Source: Membranipora membranacea (Eukaryota > Bryozoa > Gymnolaemata > Cheilostomatida > Membraniporidae). From it: a DNA stretch of 64,000 nucleotides. The notes under the pieces were generated by a model. That model did not search any database. It was not told the origin of the DNA and saw only the letters and a program-made list of their open reading frames with translations. The stretch spans positions 4,853,501 through 4,917,500 of the forward strand of contig OU612074.1 in assembly GCA_914767715.1 (NCBI GenBank), in the 5' to 3' direction. Positions within the stretch are counted from its first letter, which is position 1, and each line of letters starts with the position of its first letter. This document shows positions 46,901-63,072 of the stretch, piece by piece. The position numbers were made by a program, and so were the translations under genes.

Positions 46901-48793
46901 TTAGTAGTTAGTCCTACCCCAGTCTCAGTATTGACTATATATGTGCTTCAGAGGTGTCTTGTAAACAATATTCAGTTGAAAGTCGGGTATGAACCACTGT
47001 ATCTGCACCACCACATCGTCCTAAAAAATCCTCCTCAAAGACGATAACATTGCATTTTATCAAAATAGCACAACACCATTACATGACGTCATGCTGAAAC
47101 CAATATTTTCAGAACCAGTTTACTTTCCAACGATATATAAAATGTCCAATTCTGTCAACGTTGGTATCATAACTCTGGCAGGGAGCAGTACAAAGTTGCT
47201 GGCTATTTCACTGTAACAAGCAACTCTCTGCATTATTGAGCTATTTAGCTCTATTACAACATGGTTCTATAGGTTACGGGTTATAACATGAAAGTGAACC
47301 TACAAATGATTGAGCTGCCTTACTCTGAACTGTTTTTCAAGTTCCTAGATGGCAAAACAGGAAGTTCAACAATAAACTCAATTAATTTTGCAGCTCAGCC
47401 ACTATGCCAGTAACGATCAAGTGTTTGGAGGAGAACAATAAGTTAGATAAGAGAGTGGTCAGCTTCGTTATTCCTGTAGGAGCCACAATAAACATGGACG
47501 GTACGGCTCTGTATGAGGCTGTCGCTGCTCTCTTCATCGCACAGCTCAACGGTGTACCCATGACATTCGGAGATATCGTAGTCACAAGGTGAGACAAGTA
47601 ACAGTTATATTTATCAGATTTTGTGTGAGAAATTGTATCAAGGAGTAATCTCCTCTTTTTTCAGGTAGCAAAAACTCCCGAATAAAGTAATTTTGAAATA
47701 CAATAAGATATAAGCAGGGAGGATGGGATGATCCATCCCACCCTCCCTGATATAAGAAATTTGATGTATTTTAACATAGACTTCATAATCAAGTCTATGA
47801 TTTTTACACAGTTGCTAGCCATGCAGGAGATTTACTGATTTTATATGATGATAAGTATTTATGCGGTGAATTCTAATTATAAACATATTTGTTCAAAATT
47901 AACATCATACTTAAATCTTTTGCTTGTAGTATAACAGCGACGATTGCCTCTATCGGAGCAGCTGGTGTACCAAGTGCTGGGCTAATCACCATGATCATAG
48001 TACTTAACGCTGTTGGGCTGCCCGATGACGATGTAGCTTATATCCTAGCTATCGACTGGTTCTTGTAAGTCTTACTCAGAAGAATTGTCTTTATAAAGTT
48101 AAAGATAATCAAGTGTTATCCAATTAACCTACATTTGGAGTTGCTCGCCCACGAGCTGATGCCCAAACGTTAAATGAAGAGTGACCACGATGTACAGGCA
48201 TAATAGCTCTAACATGATCTCGTCCCAAGAATACTGGCATGCCTCTTGGTATGTCTCCGTGTTTGAAATAAAATATCAGTGAATATCACTTGTGAAATGA
48301 TACTACTTAGGAGAAGACGCTGCTAGTGGATATCAAAAGGCAGAGAAGCAGGTTGTGCTCAGTGTGTAATGGTATGAGGTGAGGTAGTCTCAGTGTTCAG
48401 ACAGCTGCAATGTGAGCTAGTGGCATGACATTATCAAACAGGCCATTATAATTATTATATATTATGCCATTAACTCGCACTGCAGTGGAGGTGAGGTAGA
48501 GTGACATGAGAAACTTTGTGCTTTAATCGATTTTATTTTGTTGCAGAGATCGATTTAGAACAGCTATCAATGTGCTGGGAGACTCTATGGGAGCTGGGAT
48601 AATTAACCACTACTCTAAGGATGAGCTGAAGGCAGCGGACGAGGCACAAGCTGCTGCCGAGGCAGAGGGAGATAATCACGACGCAGAACACAACGGTGAC
48701 GCAACGGCCCTGAAAGAGAAAACGTCTGAGAGCAGCGACGGAAAAATTAATAATGGCTACCACACAGCTGAAAGTGATGACACACGTATGTGA
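40914..48793 (+). CDS. Excitatory amino acid transporter (EAAT/SLC1 family)
   Basis: Nine exons join in frame: 40914-41090, 41709-41889, 43866-43983, 44753-44880, 45989-46181, 46666-46899, 47394-47588, 47930-48064 and 48547-48793, giving 535 residues, usual for EAATs. The family couples uptake of glutamate/aspartate to Na+/H+ influx and K+ efflux at the plasma membrane and clears synaptic glutamate. Landmarks: TM1 at about 28-50; [22 protein letters not shown] at TM2; a short extracellular loop with sequon NCS; Ser-rich HP1 (S343-S345) before [13 protein letters not shown] (377-385, cation site); AAGVPSAG in HP2; D455 and R458 in DRFRT, equivalent to the substrate-binding Asp/Arg of EAAT1. 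The C-terminus ends DTRM, a class I PDZ-type motif like ETKM of mammalian EAAT1. Exon pieces are duplicated in introns 2 and 3. The EAAT1/2/3 subtype cannot be assigned safely. Confidence 0.95.
41457..41537. repeat. GCTGGTA-family palindrome, transporter intron 1
   Basis: Left arm GCTGGTAATGGCATTTCATT then ATCAACCACT; right arm AGTGATTGGTAATGACATG, an imperfect inverse, across an A-run. Related arms lie at 32733-32757, 40706-40735, 48417-48445 and 53166-53246. Confidence 0.6.
41949..42290 (+). pseudogene. Three decayed copies of the exon 2 3' end in transporter intron 2
   Basis: The last ~32 bases of exon 2 and its donor (41857-41893) recur at 41949-41986, 42096-42132 and 42254-42290, separated by AT-rich filler. 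Copy 2 keeps [11 protein letters not shown] and a GT donor. Copy 3 reads [11 protein letters not shown] with GC at the donor position. Copy 4 has lost the frame and donor. Most differences between copies 1-3 fall at third codon positions. No acceptor precedes the copies, so they are unlikely to be used as exons. Confidence 0.75.
42846..42960. repeat. Dispersed repeat copy, transporter intron 2
   Basis: Matches 8806-8920 through CAGGCC.GTAGTTCTA, CACTGCCTCCC and AATTGAGTGATCCATGTCAGA. Class unknown. Confidence 0.5.
44686..44735 (+). pseudogene. Duplicated exon 4 acceptor and 5' end
   Basis: TTCTTGCAG|ATCAATGTTCCCC lies 65 bp upstream of the real TTCTTGTAG|ATCGATGTTCCCC. If used, the frame would read RSMFPS and reach TGA after about 16 codons. 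It looks like a decayed duplicate exon start or remnant of an alternative exon. Confidence 0.65.
44920..45060. repeat. Two ~71-bp tandem units after exon 4
   Basis: TATGGTGTATA..TGGTCCAATATATCTGC recurs with an offset of 71 bp (GGTCC at 44953 and 45024). The units are diverged at their ends. Confidence 0.65.
47715..47749. mobile_element. 35-bp CAGGGAG palindromic mini-element, 7-bp TSD
   Basis: CAGGGAGGATGGGA pairs with TCCCACCCTCCCTG around GATCCA. A perfect 7-bp direct repeat ATATAAG flanks it (47708-47714 and 47750-47756). It lies in intron 7 of the transporter gene. Confidence 0.75.
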
Positions 48794-50311
48794 ACAAGGC
48801 AAATCAGGTGGTGGACAACGTTTACATGATTTCGAGTTTTTAAATAATATTACAGAGATAAATATATTTGGTACACCGAAGATTTCACATATCAATTTTT
48901 GTCATTGAAAACATGGTCATGATGCTGAAAGGGTGTTAAACAATATTTGACGTTCAGCAGTGTAAAAGCTAGGCCAAGTTTTATCAAATTTGCCTGCATT
49001 TAGTATTGCTTCTATTCTACTGACAAGTCGCTGTTGAATGGGGGGCCAACTCCCATTTCAGGCAATTCAAACTTGAGCTATGTAAAACCATTGGGAAACT
49101 GATATTACTGCCATATCTATTACCCTGACCCGATTTGATCAGTGATTTTTAAGATATCAAGCTATTCTCTTAGTTGACTATAACTTCATGCAATTTCAGC
49201 CATTCAAAATGCATTTCATCAGTTTGTCTTCCAGTTTTGTTGCATTTCACTTTCACATATTTTTACACATTACATTTATATAGTCATACCATCAATTAGT
49301 ACTTATAGTCTTATATCAGTAATTTGTTGACCCATAAGCTGGTGTGGTGAGCTTTTCTATCCCCATCTTAGCTGTATGGTTAACATTGAGAAGGGGAACT
49401 GAGGCTGGTGTTGATGAGAGGGGCAATGGGAAGGCATGAGCTTTTCTCAGTATGTTTGACTCTTGTTGATGCCACATGCGGTTCTTATCATTTTCACTCA
49501 GTGTACATAAACAAACATGCTGCTGCTTCTCTCAGAGATATTTTACTACATTTTTATTTTATTAACAAAATATTCTTATACTCCATAAAATTACACACCT
49601 ATTCTACATCTACATTATAATATATCGAAATAAAACTACCTTCTACCCGAGGAAGGTACAGTCAAAAAGCACCGAATCTATTATTATGCATCTTTTATGA
49701 GCAGATTAAAATAAGTGAGCGTGCAGTGTATGGCACTATGGCTAGCCGAATTAAAACAAACATTATTGATCATTTTGACTAAAAGCTATTTACAGGTTAA
49801 GTATATAATTCAATCAGGAGGTAGGGATAATATTTGGTAATTCCATTTGATGTGTACATCATGGTTGTCCACATGTAAACTATGAAACTAGAAACAGTAT
49901 CTGCTTGCAATGTAAGAACATCAGTATGAATATAGAACAATTATCAAAATGGCACCAACTTCGGCAATTTTACACAAAAATAATGACTAAAATACAGATT
50001 GTTTTGTTGCACCAAACAAGGCAAGTAAGATGAAACATAACAGAAGGAAAAATAATACATGATGACTATATTATAAGCACCCGTTACAAACTTATTAGAA
50101 ACCTCTCAGTCTGGGCGGCAGGACACCAACTTATACTCTGACAAATTGTCACCAAACATAAGAAGGGTGTGACAAAAAAGGACAAGAGTCGTATCATTCA
50201 TGGCGGCTTCATGTTATGAATTTTTTGAAGTTAAACTTTATTTTAATTCAAAAGGCTTGAATAGACGGCTGCAACATACATAGCTTTAACAAAATGAGCC
50301 GTTGATCTCAC
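48794..50311. other. Convergent 3' region between transporter and SDR genes
   Basis: The two genes point toward each other here. AATAAA at 49629-49634 (+) may end the transporter mRNA. TTTATT at 50237-50242, which is AATAAA on the minus strand 70 bp past the SDR stop, probably ends the SDR mRNA. No further gene is seen. Confidence 0.45.
50237..50242 (-). other. Candidate SDR polyadenylation signal
   Basis: AATAAA on the minus strand, 70 bp downstream of the TGA stop at 50314-50312. Confidence 0.5.
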
Positions 50312-55178
<4,867 letters not shown>

Positions 55179-55200
55179 GTTTGTTTCTGTTTGCTACCTC
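55179..55200 (-). other. 5'UTR portion of SDR first coding exon
   Basis: It follows the acceptor TTCTTTATTGCAG on the minus strand, showing that an untranslated exon lies upstream. Confidence 0.55.
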
Positions 55201-56416
55201 CTGCAATAAAGAAATAATGACTGTACATGATTGGTTCATTGCATAATATATGGAATATGATTGGTTTAAAATTTTTATCCAACACCCTAGCAACTTCAGA
55301 TCACAGTCTATGATCATCCCATCAAAATTTATTTTAGGTGAAAGGATTTCATCTTTCCACCACATGACCTAAGATTTCTTTGCACTTTCACTCATATCAA
55401 CTCTACACAGCTTGAGTGACAGGCAGAAAAACAGGTAGGGATACATTCCTTCATTTTTGATGGCTTTAAAAAAGATAGTCAGGGAGAGAGGATATCAGTT
55501 CTGAGTTGATCAAGACCAGAGAAAATTCATATTTTTTAAAATTATTGTATTATATTTTTAGATATATGCACATTCATTTGACTAATTACAATGGTTCATG
55601 GTTTGATAAAAATAGTAGTACTTTCTAACTACTAACCAAGTCAACTGAACTGATCTTCCCTGACAATCTTTCTAAGGTTTGACCAAGGAGTCTCCTTGGT
55701 TTGACATTAGACTTGGCTACTAGAGAGGATGAATCTAATAAATAATTATAAGTAGTTCTGACAGTGTGCTGTCTTTGGTGGCAGGTAATCACTAGCAGCA
55801 ATGATTTGGTCGTTTAGTTGAAGACTATATAGGGTTTAAGTTACTGTGAAAGTATGTGCTGTCAGTATTGTGTGGGATTCTTTTAGATTTATCTGGATAG
55901 ATAGATCAGTGACCTTTGGTTCCTGGTTTCTGAAAAAACCTTTTGTCATGCCTACTAGGATATGGTATGCCTACGGTGCTTTGAAAATAATTGTAATGGA
56001 AATTTCTTCTTACAAAAATATAAATAATCTACTTGCAGTGCAGTGTAGTTTGCTTGTAAAGAAAAAAAACCTAGCGCTATGGAAACATTTAAATATAACC
56101 AAGGGCTATCAGATTTATGAGTGTACTGGCAATCTGATTTTCCTAGACAGGGTCGCCATGACCGCGAACCAGGCTGTTTGTGCCCTAGATTTGAGGATCA
56201 CTGTCAGAATCACAATAATGTTACACGAAATATAATACTATATGCCTACTTAAACTAGTAGCTAGTAAAAAGTAAGTGACTAGTAAAAAGTGCAACTGAT
56301 AAGCGCATGTGCTTGCACCCAGACACTGTGACAGGTTGTTTTTGACTCAAAACTAGCAGCTCAGATTGAGCAGGTTATAGACAACCAATGTTGATATTGC
56401 ATTTCTAACTTCTTAC

Positions 56417-56559
56417 CTTTCCCTGAACCGGGTATGGTGTTGTTCTGATGAGAGCTGCGGCTGCTGTCTTACACTAATTCTTTTGGTGACTTTTTGACGT
56501 GTTGAACTTTGAGAGAACTTTAACCTCAGATCACTACCACATTAACTCTCTTACAACTG
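56417..56559 (-). other. Probable upstream 5'UTR exon of the SDR gene
   Basis: On the minus strand a strong acceptor (TTTTGTTGTTGCAG|C) opens a 143-bp segment that ends in donor GGAAAG|GTAAGA. All frames contain stops near its start, so it is not coding throughout. It is the only well-formed exon-like segment between the SDR acceptor at 55201 and the right-hand gene. Confidence 0.35.
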
Positions 56560-56599
56560 CTGCAACAACAAAATGTTTTAAAACTGTTTAAGCAAAACC

Positions 56600-59500
56600 T
56601 TCAGTGCTTATTTACTACCCTCTTCAGTGTAGATGTGTCAGAGTAGTAAAACATGACAATGAAAGGCGAGGCAGTGATTTATACTGTCACAAAACTGGCT
56701 TATCAGTCGTAAACACATTTGGGCCGGTTTTAATCGTTTTGTGTACCTTGTACCAAGCTAGAGTACAGCACAAGCAGAGCATATTATTATAAGAGGTCAA
56801 ACTTCGGCCTCAGAGGAATCGGTCGGTGCACTAACCTTGATTTAACAGCTGACTATCAGCTGTTTACGTGGTGGTCGCCCTGATAACACAAGTATCATAT
56901 TGAGGTCATTTGTTAGTAAACACACACCCCTTCCCTCCAGGATATTATACCATGCACATTTTTAAACTGGTTTATATAACATGTTTTTGTCTTGCTGTGA
57001 ATGGTCGAGTCCAAGTGGCTGCGGTATTTTTAGCTGTTATAACACCTTGAGCTTATTTGGATCTTGTGATGTACTGTGCACTTTTCTGGTTGGACTTTGG
57101 TTAAACGCGTGCTCTTATTATGCCCTTATCACAAGATATCCGACTCTGGAATGCATTGTTTTCTAAATGTAGTGCTTCAAATAACTTATGTCAACCTAAT
57201 GGAGATAATGATTTGTGTCAAGATGTCATGTAAGTCCAGAACATTCAGACACAATATCTGTCACACCCAGACCTCGCCCTTGGATTCCTGTACTTTAAAC
57301 ATATGCCTCCCAGACTGGATATTTTTTACAAGCCCCATTACAGACTTTTTTACCCAAGGAGTTGACTGTTTGATTTGTATATATATACATCTGTGTCTTG
57401 TCCTTAGCCCTGGATAAATGCAACAATCCGCCCTGTTTATTGAGAATCATTTGGTTGGAGTTTGTCTTGTAGGAGTTGACAACTCTTTTTTCTGATTCAT
57501 CATAATGATATCTTTCAAAATATTATGATTTTCATGTTGTCAAGGGTTGAGTTGAGCTGAGTTCATTTGGTCAATTCAACATCAGGTATCTGGGTCAATG
57601 GTGTCAGCTATTTTACTCAAATTTCATAGAAATAGGAACAACAGAGTTTATTTCCTCTTTGAAATGTGAGTCTGTCAAGCATGAATTTATTAAGGGAGAA
57701 CCAGTCAATTTCTTGTCTGAAATTTGCCTTAGTTTCGGCTAATTAAAATTCTATTATATTGCTGCCAAGTTTTCTCTCAATTATTTTCTTTCACAAAAGA
57801 TTAATTAGAATTATAAACAGCCAGGGACCAATATGTTATGCCATTTTCAATAACAGCCTATTCACTAAGGTTGATGTAATAGTTTATTGATTTTCTTCTG
57901 TGGCCTTTACATGAGTAGGTTTATTATAGTATAGTGCTGCCACATCGACCAATGCTGCTGGGGTTCATTATAACTCCTGGACAGCCATTATGTCAGAGCT
58001 TTGTTTGCTTTGTTTGTCAAGCGGCGCTTAGCTGCCACTGATTTCGTCATTGTCGCCAGATTTGGCAGCAGCAGAGTTATCCCTGCAGACATGCTGATTG
58101 GTTATACTGTTGCTGCTTGTGGTGGCGGATTCTAATCATCTGCAATCAGTGCTAGCTGCAGAGTGTGTGATCAGAGGGTAAGTTTTCTATGTTCCATCTA
58201 TCACATACAAAGGACTGACTGGTGGTTTAATGTCTGACATATCAGTGGATAGTCGTTTCTATTGTTGTCCTGCAGGAGCTTGTCTCTCTAACTAGTATAT
58301 GAGATCACTGTCAGGATGTCAGTTGGGGAATTCTATCGTTATTTAATGACACTAACCATGAGCTTGATCCGAGATTATTCAGTGACAATTGCGCAAATCA
58401 ACAACTCTAATACAGTAGTGACCTACAGGCATGAGATGTAGATTATCAACTATAAGGCCTATGGTTATACTCCTGTGCTGCGTCATGGCTAATGGACTGA
58501 TCAGTGACATCTGAGCATCTTTTATTTCTAAACATGCCGCTGCCATGTACCTGTACTTTACTTCCAGTGCCTTTCATTCATAATTTGAGAAAAATTGTAG
58601 TCCTAATAAAAGGGTTACAAATAAGGGGCTGTTCGAACTATCGACCATAATAATCAACCGTGCAGTGATGGCTTACACTTCATCCAGGCATCTTTGAGTC
58701 ATTAAATTTTATTTCAGACTTCAGACCCTAATCACGCGTTGACCATGCGCAGGCCTCTGACTGATTAACCCGTGCATGTCACCCATAGGCTACCTAGCCG
58801 TAAAACATCCATAGAGCATTATTTATGATACGGTGGCCCAAAGGTGCTGCTAAATTTAGCATTGTGTCCAGGTTCTCCTCTGCGCTGAACATGCCATTAA
58901 TTTGTCACGTTTTAAAAGCAAAAAATAGATAAATATTGAAGTTCAGCAAAAGAACAATGCATGCAACAAACTTTTGACCTAAGTTTCAACGCAACAAAAG
59001 AAGAAGATACAATGCCAAATTTAGTACTTTAACTCAATGCTGTGAGATTGTCCAAATTCTCGAGGCATTGCAACCAAGGAGATCTATAACTATGGGTATA
59101 AAAACCCTGACACTATATGCAGGTATTAATGCTCAACCAGGACTGGTCATGACTCCATTTTGTACATACTAAATGACTGCCGGACATCTGGAAGAGGCAT
59201 GGAGAGGTTATGACCAGCAAATGTTTATTTACAAACAGACTGAGTTTTGTTTGTCTGAATAATCAATCAATGACCTTCCCTAACATCTGCTGAAAGATCC
59301 TGTTTGAATATTTGCACACAACAAGATAAAAACTTGTAAGGATTCTCGTCTGTATTCACTTTTGTTTATCAGAAAAATAACAAGTGATGTCCTGGACCAA
59401 GTGACAGGACAGGAAACTAGCATAGCTACCATCCTGTAGTCTAAAGGATGGTATCTATAGTTTGTTCTAAGTTTGTACTCAATCAAAACCTCAAATCCTC

Positions 59501-62500
59501 ATACTGATAGGACCAAAGTCTTTTGTCTTTTGTTGCCACTTGTGTTGATGAGATTTGAAGATAAGGCTATCTAGGGAAACCTTCCTAGTTGACAGTTGGT
59601 CTGTAATGTTCAGGCCGTTTGTTGCTTGTTGAATATTGCAGAGAAGCCAGCAAGCAACATGGTTCACAGCTACAAGAACATTTATGATCATGCATGCATG
59701 TATGCATCCATGACTATTGAATGCATCCATGGCTATCGGACAGCAGGCCTCCTGTGATGACCGTGATTTTTCAATGTTTTGCAAAGATCAGACCCTGGGC
59801 AGGAACGTAACTCTTATATAATAGTAACTGGATTTACGCAGATAATGGCCTACACAGTATGGCTTTTTGATTAACATCTCAACGCTTGTGCAGTGAACTA
59901 CCTCAGGAGCAGCTCAGGAGCAGCTCAAGCTTGTCGGGATTAGCATTGTGGTTTGTGATTGTGTTATTTTTGTGCTAAATTTTATTTTGAGCTTTCACTG
60001 AACAATGAGTGATCTAGAGGTCTGGTTTGTCTTCTACTGATTAGGCCTACGCCTCGAATCTGGCACTTCATTTATAGAGATGATTTGCCGGCGATGATGA
60101 AGCATTCATAGTATTTCCGACAGATGTGATCAATAGTAATATTTTTATCATATTGCTGTAGCTGTGAATCGAAAGTAATTTAAACATACTGCTGACCAGT
60201 CTATGTATCTTATGTAACAGAGCTATTAATTAGTGAATATTTAACATTTGCATGAGTCTGATTGCGATCCGGCAGCGAGGCTAGACTGAGATAATAGGGA
60301 TAGCTGCTGCCCGCACTGCTGCTACAGTGCTTAGCTTGAGATGATCGTGTTTCCAGGTGGTAGTAAAATCAGAGCTTCCATATTTTGACACAGAATTTGC
60401 TCTGATGGAGCTTAGGGATTTGTCCTGTAGTGCCCACATGCACCCATCAATTGCCTGAAGCGGATTCGGCTACCTATCATGTTACATCCGACTATGGATT
60501 TAAAGCTATGCTGACCTAAGCTAATAATACTAGAAATAAAAACAAACAGTATATTTAGGGTATTTTTATCTTCATACCACATTTTGCCACGTAGCTGTAT
60601 CTCATCTCAGAATTCCTGAGCTTATTACATATACCTCACACTACTCTTGATACACATCACATTACACAGCTGCCTTACATCCGTAGAAACACCCTTCCGA
60701 CCGCTCGAATTTTGGCTCTCAGCCATAGCTTTGTCAAATTCATCAATATACTACGATATCTGTAATTGGGTATTAATTATATCCTCTAGTTGTATTTAAA
60801 GCTATTGTAGCATGACCGCATTTTATTTGAGCTTTGGTTGCCTGCTATTTAGCTTCTCGGCAGTAATTTGACCAGCACAGCACAATATTTTGGAGCTGAT
60901 AACAGACAGGTGATACATCAGGCAGACACTGTGATCAGCAGACTCTTCTTCTAGAATACATCTTGAGGTTTGTGAACTTCATTGAAATAAACTTGTTATC
61001 AAATTTGTGTCAGTGTCCTCTGAGACAGATTAGGTAATGACTTGATGCGTTTTTATCCGTTCGCGTTTGTTTGTGATGAACTTCTTCTGCACATTGTACT
61101 GCTCCGTGAACGCTCAGCCTAAAACTTGATCATCGGTCAGTATCGTGGACACAAGTGAATGAACTGCCATAAATGTTGGCCTAGTGGTTGGACGACATAT
61201 TACATCAATTGGAAGTTCATTAACACTACGACTGAGTTTGAGGAATGGTTGAGAGATAGTAATAGATAAGACTACGGTCATGTGTGTTATAATGATAGGT
61301 GGATAGGTTTGGTAGCTGAGTTACTATCTAGTGATCGGTCACTTCGTTTGTCAGGCAGCTGCACCAGTTCTCATTGATAGACTCTGATCAGCCGAGGTTC
61401 CTTATTGCATTCATGAGTTTATAAAGTCTGACCACTTCTTAATCATCACCATTGAGTTACTCAACACTGTAAGGCGCAGGTGAGGCCATTCATTTCTCAG
61501 TGTCATATTGGCCGTGGTGAATATTTTTGTTGCACACTTTGAACTCATGCTGCCCTGTTTGCAGTTTTAGCTCATGTTTTTTTAGCCCTTTCATCTATAC
61601 AGCCTACATACATTGCATTTACGTCAGCGCAAATATTTACATAATTGAATTATCCATCACCAAAACAAGGCCCCAATATTTAGTTCAATAATCAATATTC
61701 CGTTTGAAAAGCTCGAACCACTTCATATTACGACATGCTCGTTCGTGCAGGCAAATCAATTTCAGCGTTGTTTCCGCCAAAGTAAACAGGGCGGCGAGGA
61801 GTGCACACATGCAGAGCTTGTTTAAATAAAATTTGTAATGTATTATGCGTAGGCGTATGCAGCACTGACCTGTAATATCAACACAGTAAGAGGTTTGAAC
61901 TTACCTGTGGAGATGAGTAGAAATGAAATTTGTTGCAGCTGTTAACTTTATTTTGGTGTGTCTGAACTAACTTCCTGCTGTCACACAAACTAAAGAGTTA
62001 GAGACTAATGCTTGAACAGTGTCCTCGTGAGCAAGGTGGTATGAGATCGGGCTTTAACCAACTTAATAATGCTTTATAAGCTTGATATTATTCCTAATTT
62101 GGTCCCATTTCGGTCTGTGTTGGTGTGTGGTTCTGTAAGAAGATATTTTGCGGTGTCTCGATGCTACAGTGTAGTCCCATAGGGCTGTGGTTTTATTAAA
62201 GTACCTGTAGTTCTAATTAAGGCCTTTGTCCAAACATAAGCATTTAAATAGTGGTGACATTTGGGTATTATAGGGTTTAGGGTTTCCACGTAATTGTAAT
62301 GAATGCAGGAAATGGCCTCGCGGTATAATCAGAAAAGGGGTTAATCTTCAAACAATTTTCAAGCGGCGCCAGCCATCACTGGAAACAGTGAATCAGACTT
62401 CAGTTTTATCTTTATGATTCCTTATGAAACAGCTGATATTGATGGCTAACTGGACAGAGATTAGATTTCTGATGAGTAATTTCTATTTTGTGATTCACTC

Positions 62501-62904
62501 CTAGATGGTGAGCTCATTCCATGAGACACCATTGGTTTAAATTGCAGCATACCCTCTTTGCTTCTCATACTACTCCATAGCAGAACTGACTAATGTTGTG
62601 TTGTTTTAAAATATGCAAGTTATCCATCAATCAAGTTTGATCCCTTTGCTGGCGTCACAACATTAGTTGAGTTTGGCCGGATAATCAGTTCCAACTATGT
62701 TTTTACACTCACCCACCCTTATCAATACCAGTACAACAGGCTAAGTCAAAGAATTAATCTAAGAAAATAAATCGGATTCTGATTTATATCCCCATCAACA
62801 GGAGCCTAGATTTTCTGCAGGAAAAACCAGGCCTAATATACGATGAATATTTATATTTTAGATTTGACACAGGATCATAGTTACTTGTTCATACCACAGT
62901 TATT
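56600..62904. other. 6.3-kb stretch with no supported gene
   Basis: Small frames (for example 57076-57417 and 59491-59784) lack splice sites or domain signal. The stretch probably contains the upstream exon or exons and control region of the Kelch-like gene, because that gene's first seen exon follows an acceptor-like CATACCACAG at 62890-62899. Confidence 0.45.
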
Positions 62905-63072
62905 ATGAGAATACGTAACTCTAGTATAATGGATGATACAGAGTTTGAAGAACCGCCCAATGAAAAGCTTGATATGGAAGTGACCTTCACCGACAGTAGG
63001 ATAGCGAGTTGTGTGCTCTCGGGTATGGATACACTACGACAAGCAGGCCAACTCTGTGACTGTGTTCTAAGG
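62905..63072 (+). CDS. First coding exon of a Kelch-like (BTB) protein, partial
   Basis: ATG at 62905 opens 56 codons ending in donor AGG|GTAAGT at 63073. The tail, RIASCVLSGMDTLRQAGQ then LCDCVLR, matches the start of the BTB domain in KLHL proteins, where the helix before LCDV.L precedes the dimerisation strand. KLHL proteins are substrate adaptors of Cullin-3 ubiquitin ligases: BTB and BACK bind Cul3, Kelch repeats bind substrate. The BACK and Kelch parts must lie beyond the window or in unseen exons. A second in-frame ATG at 62929 (MDDTEFEE) is an alternative start. The exon ends in phase 0 right after the LR, where the VxV strand should continue. The subtype cannot be named. Confidence 0.75.

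Noticed and set aside
55846-56235. 129-codon plus-strand frame
   Set aside because: Composition is intergenic-like, there is no domain, no exon structure, and it lies between the SDR 5' exons on the other strand.
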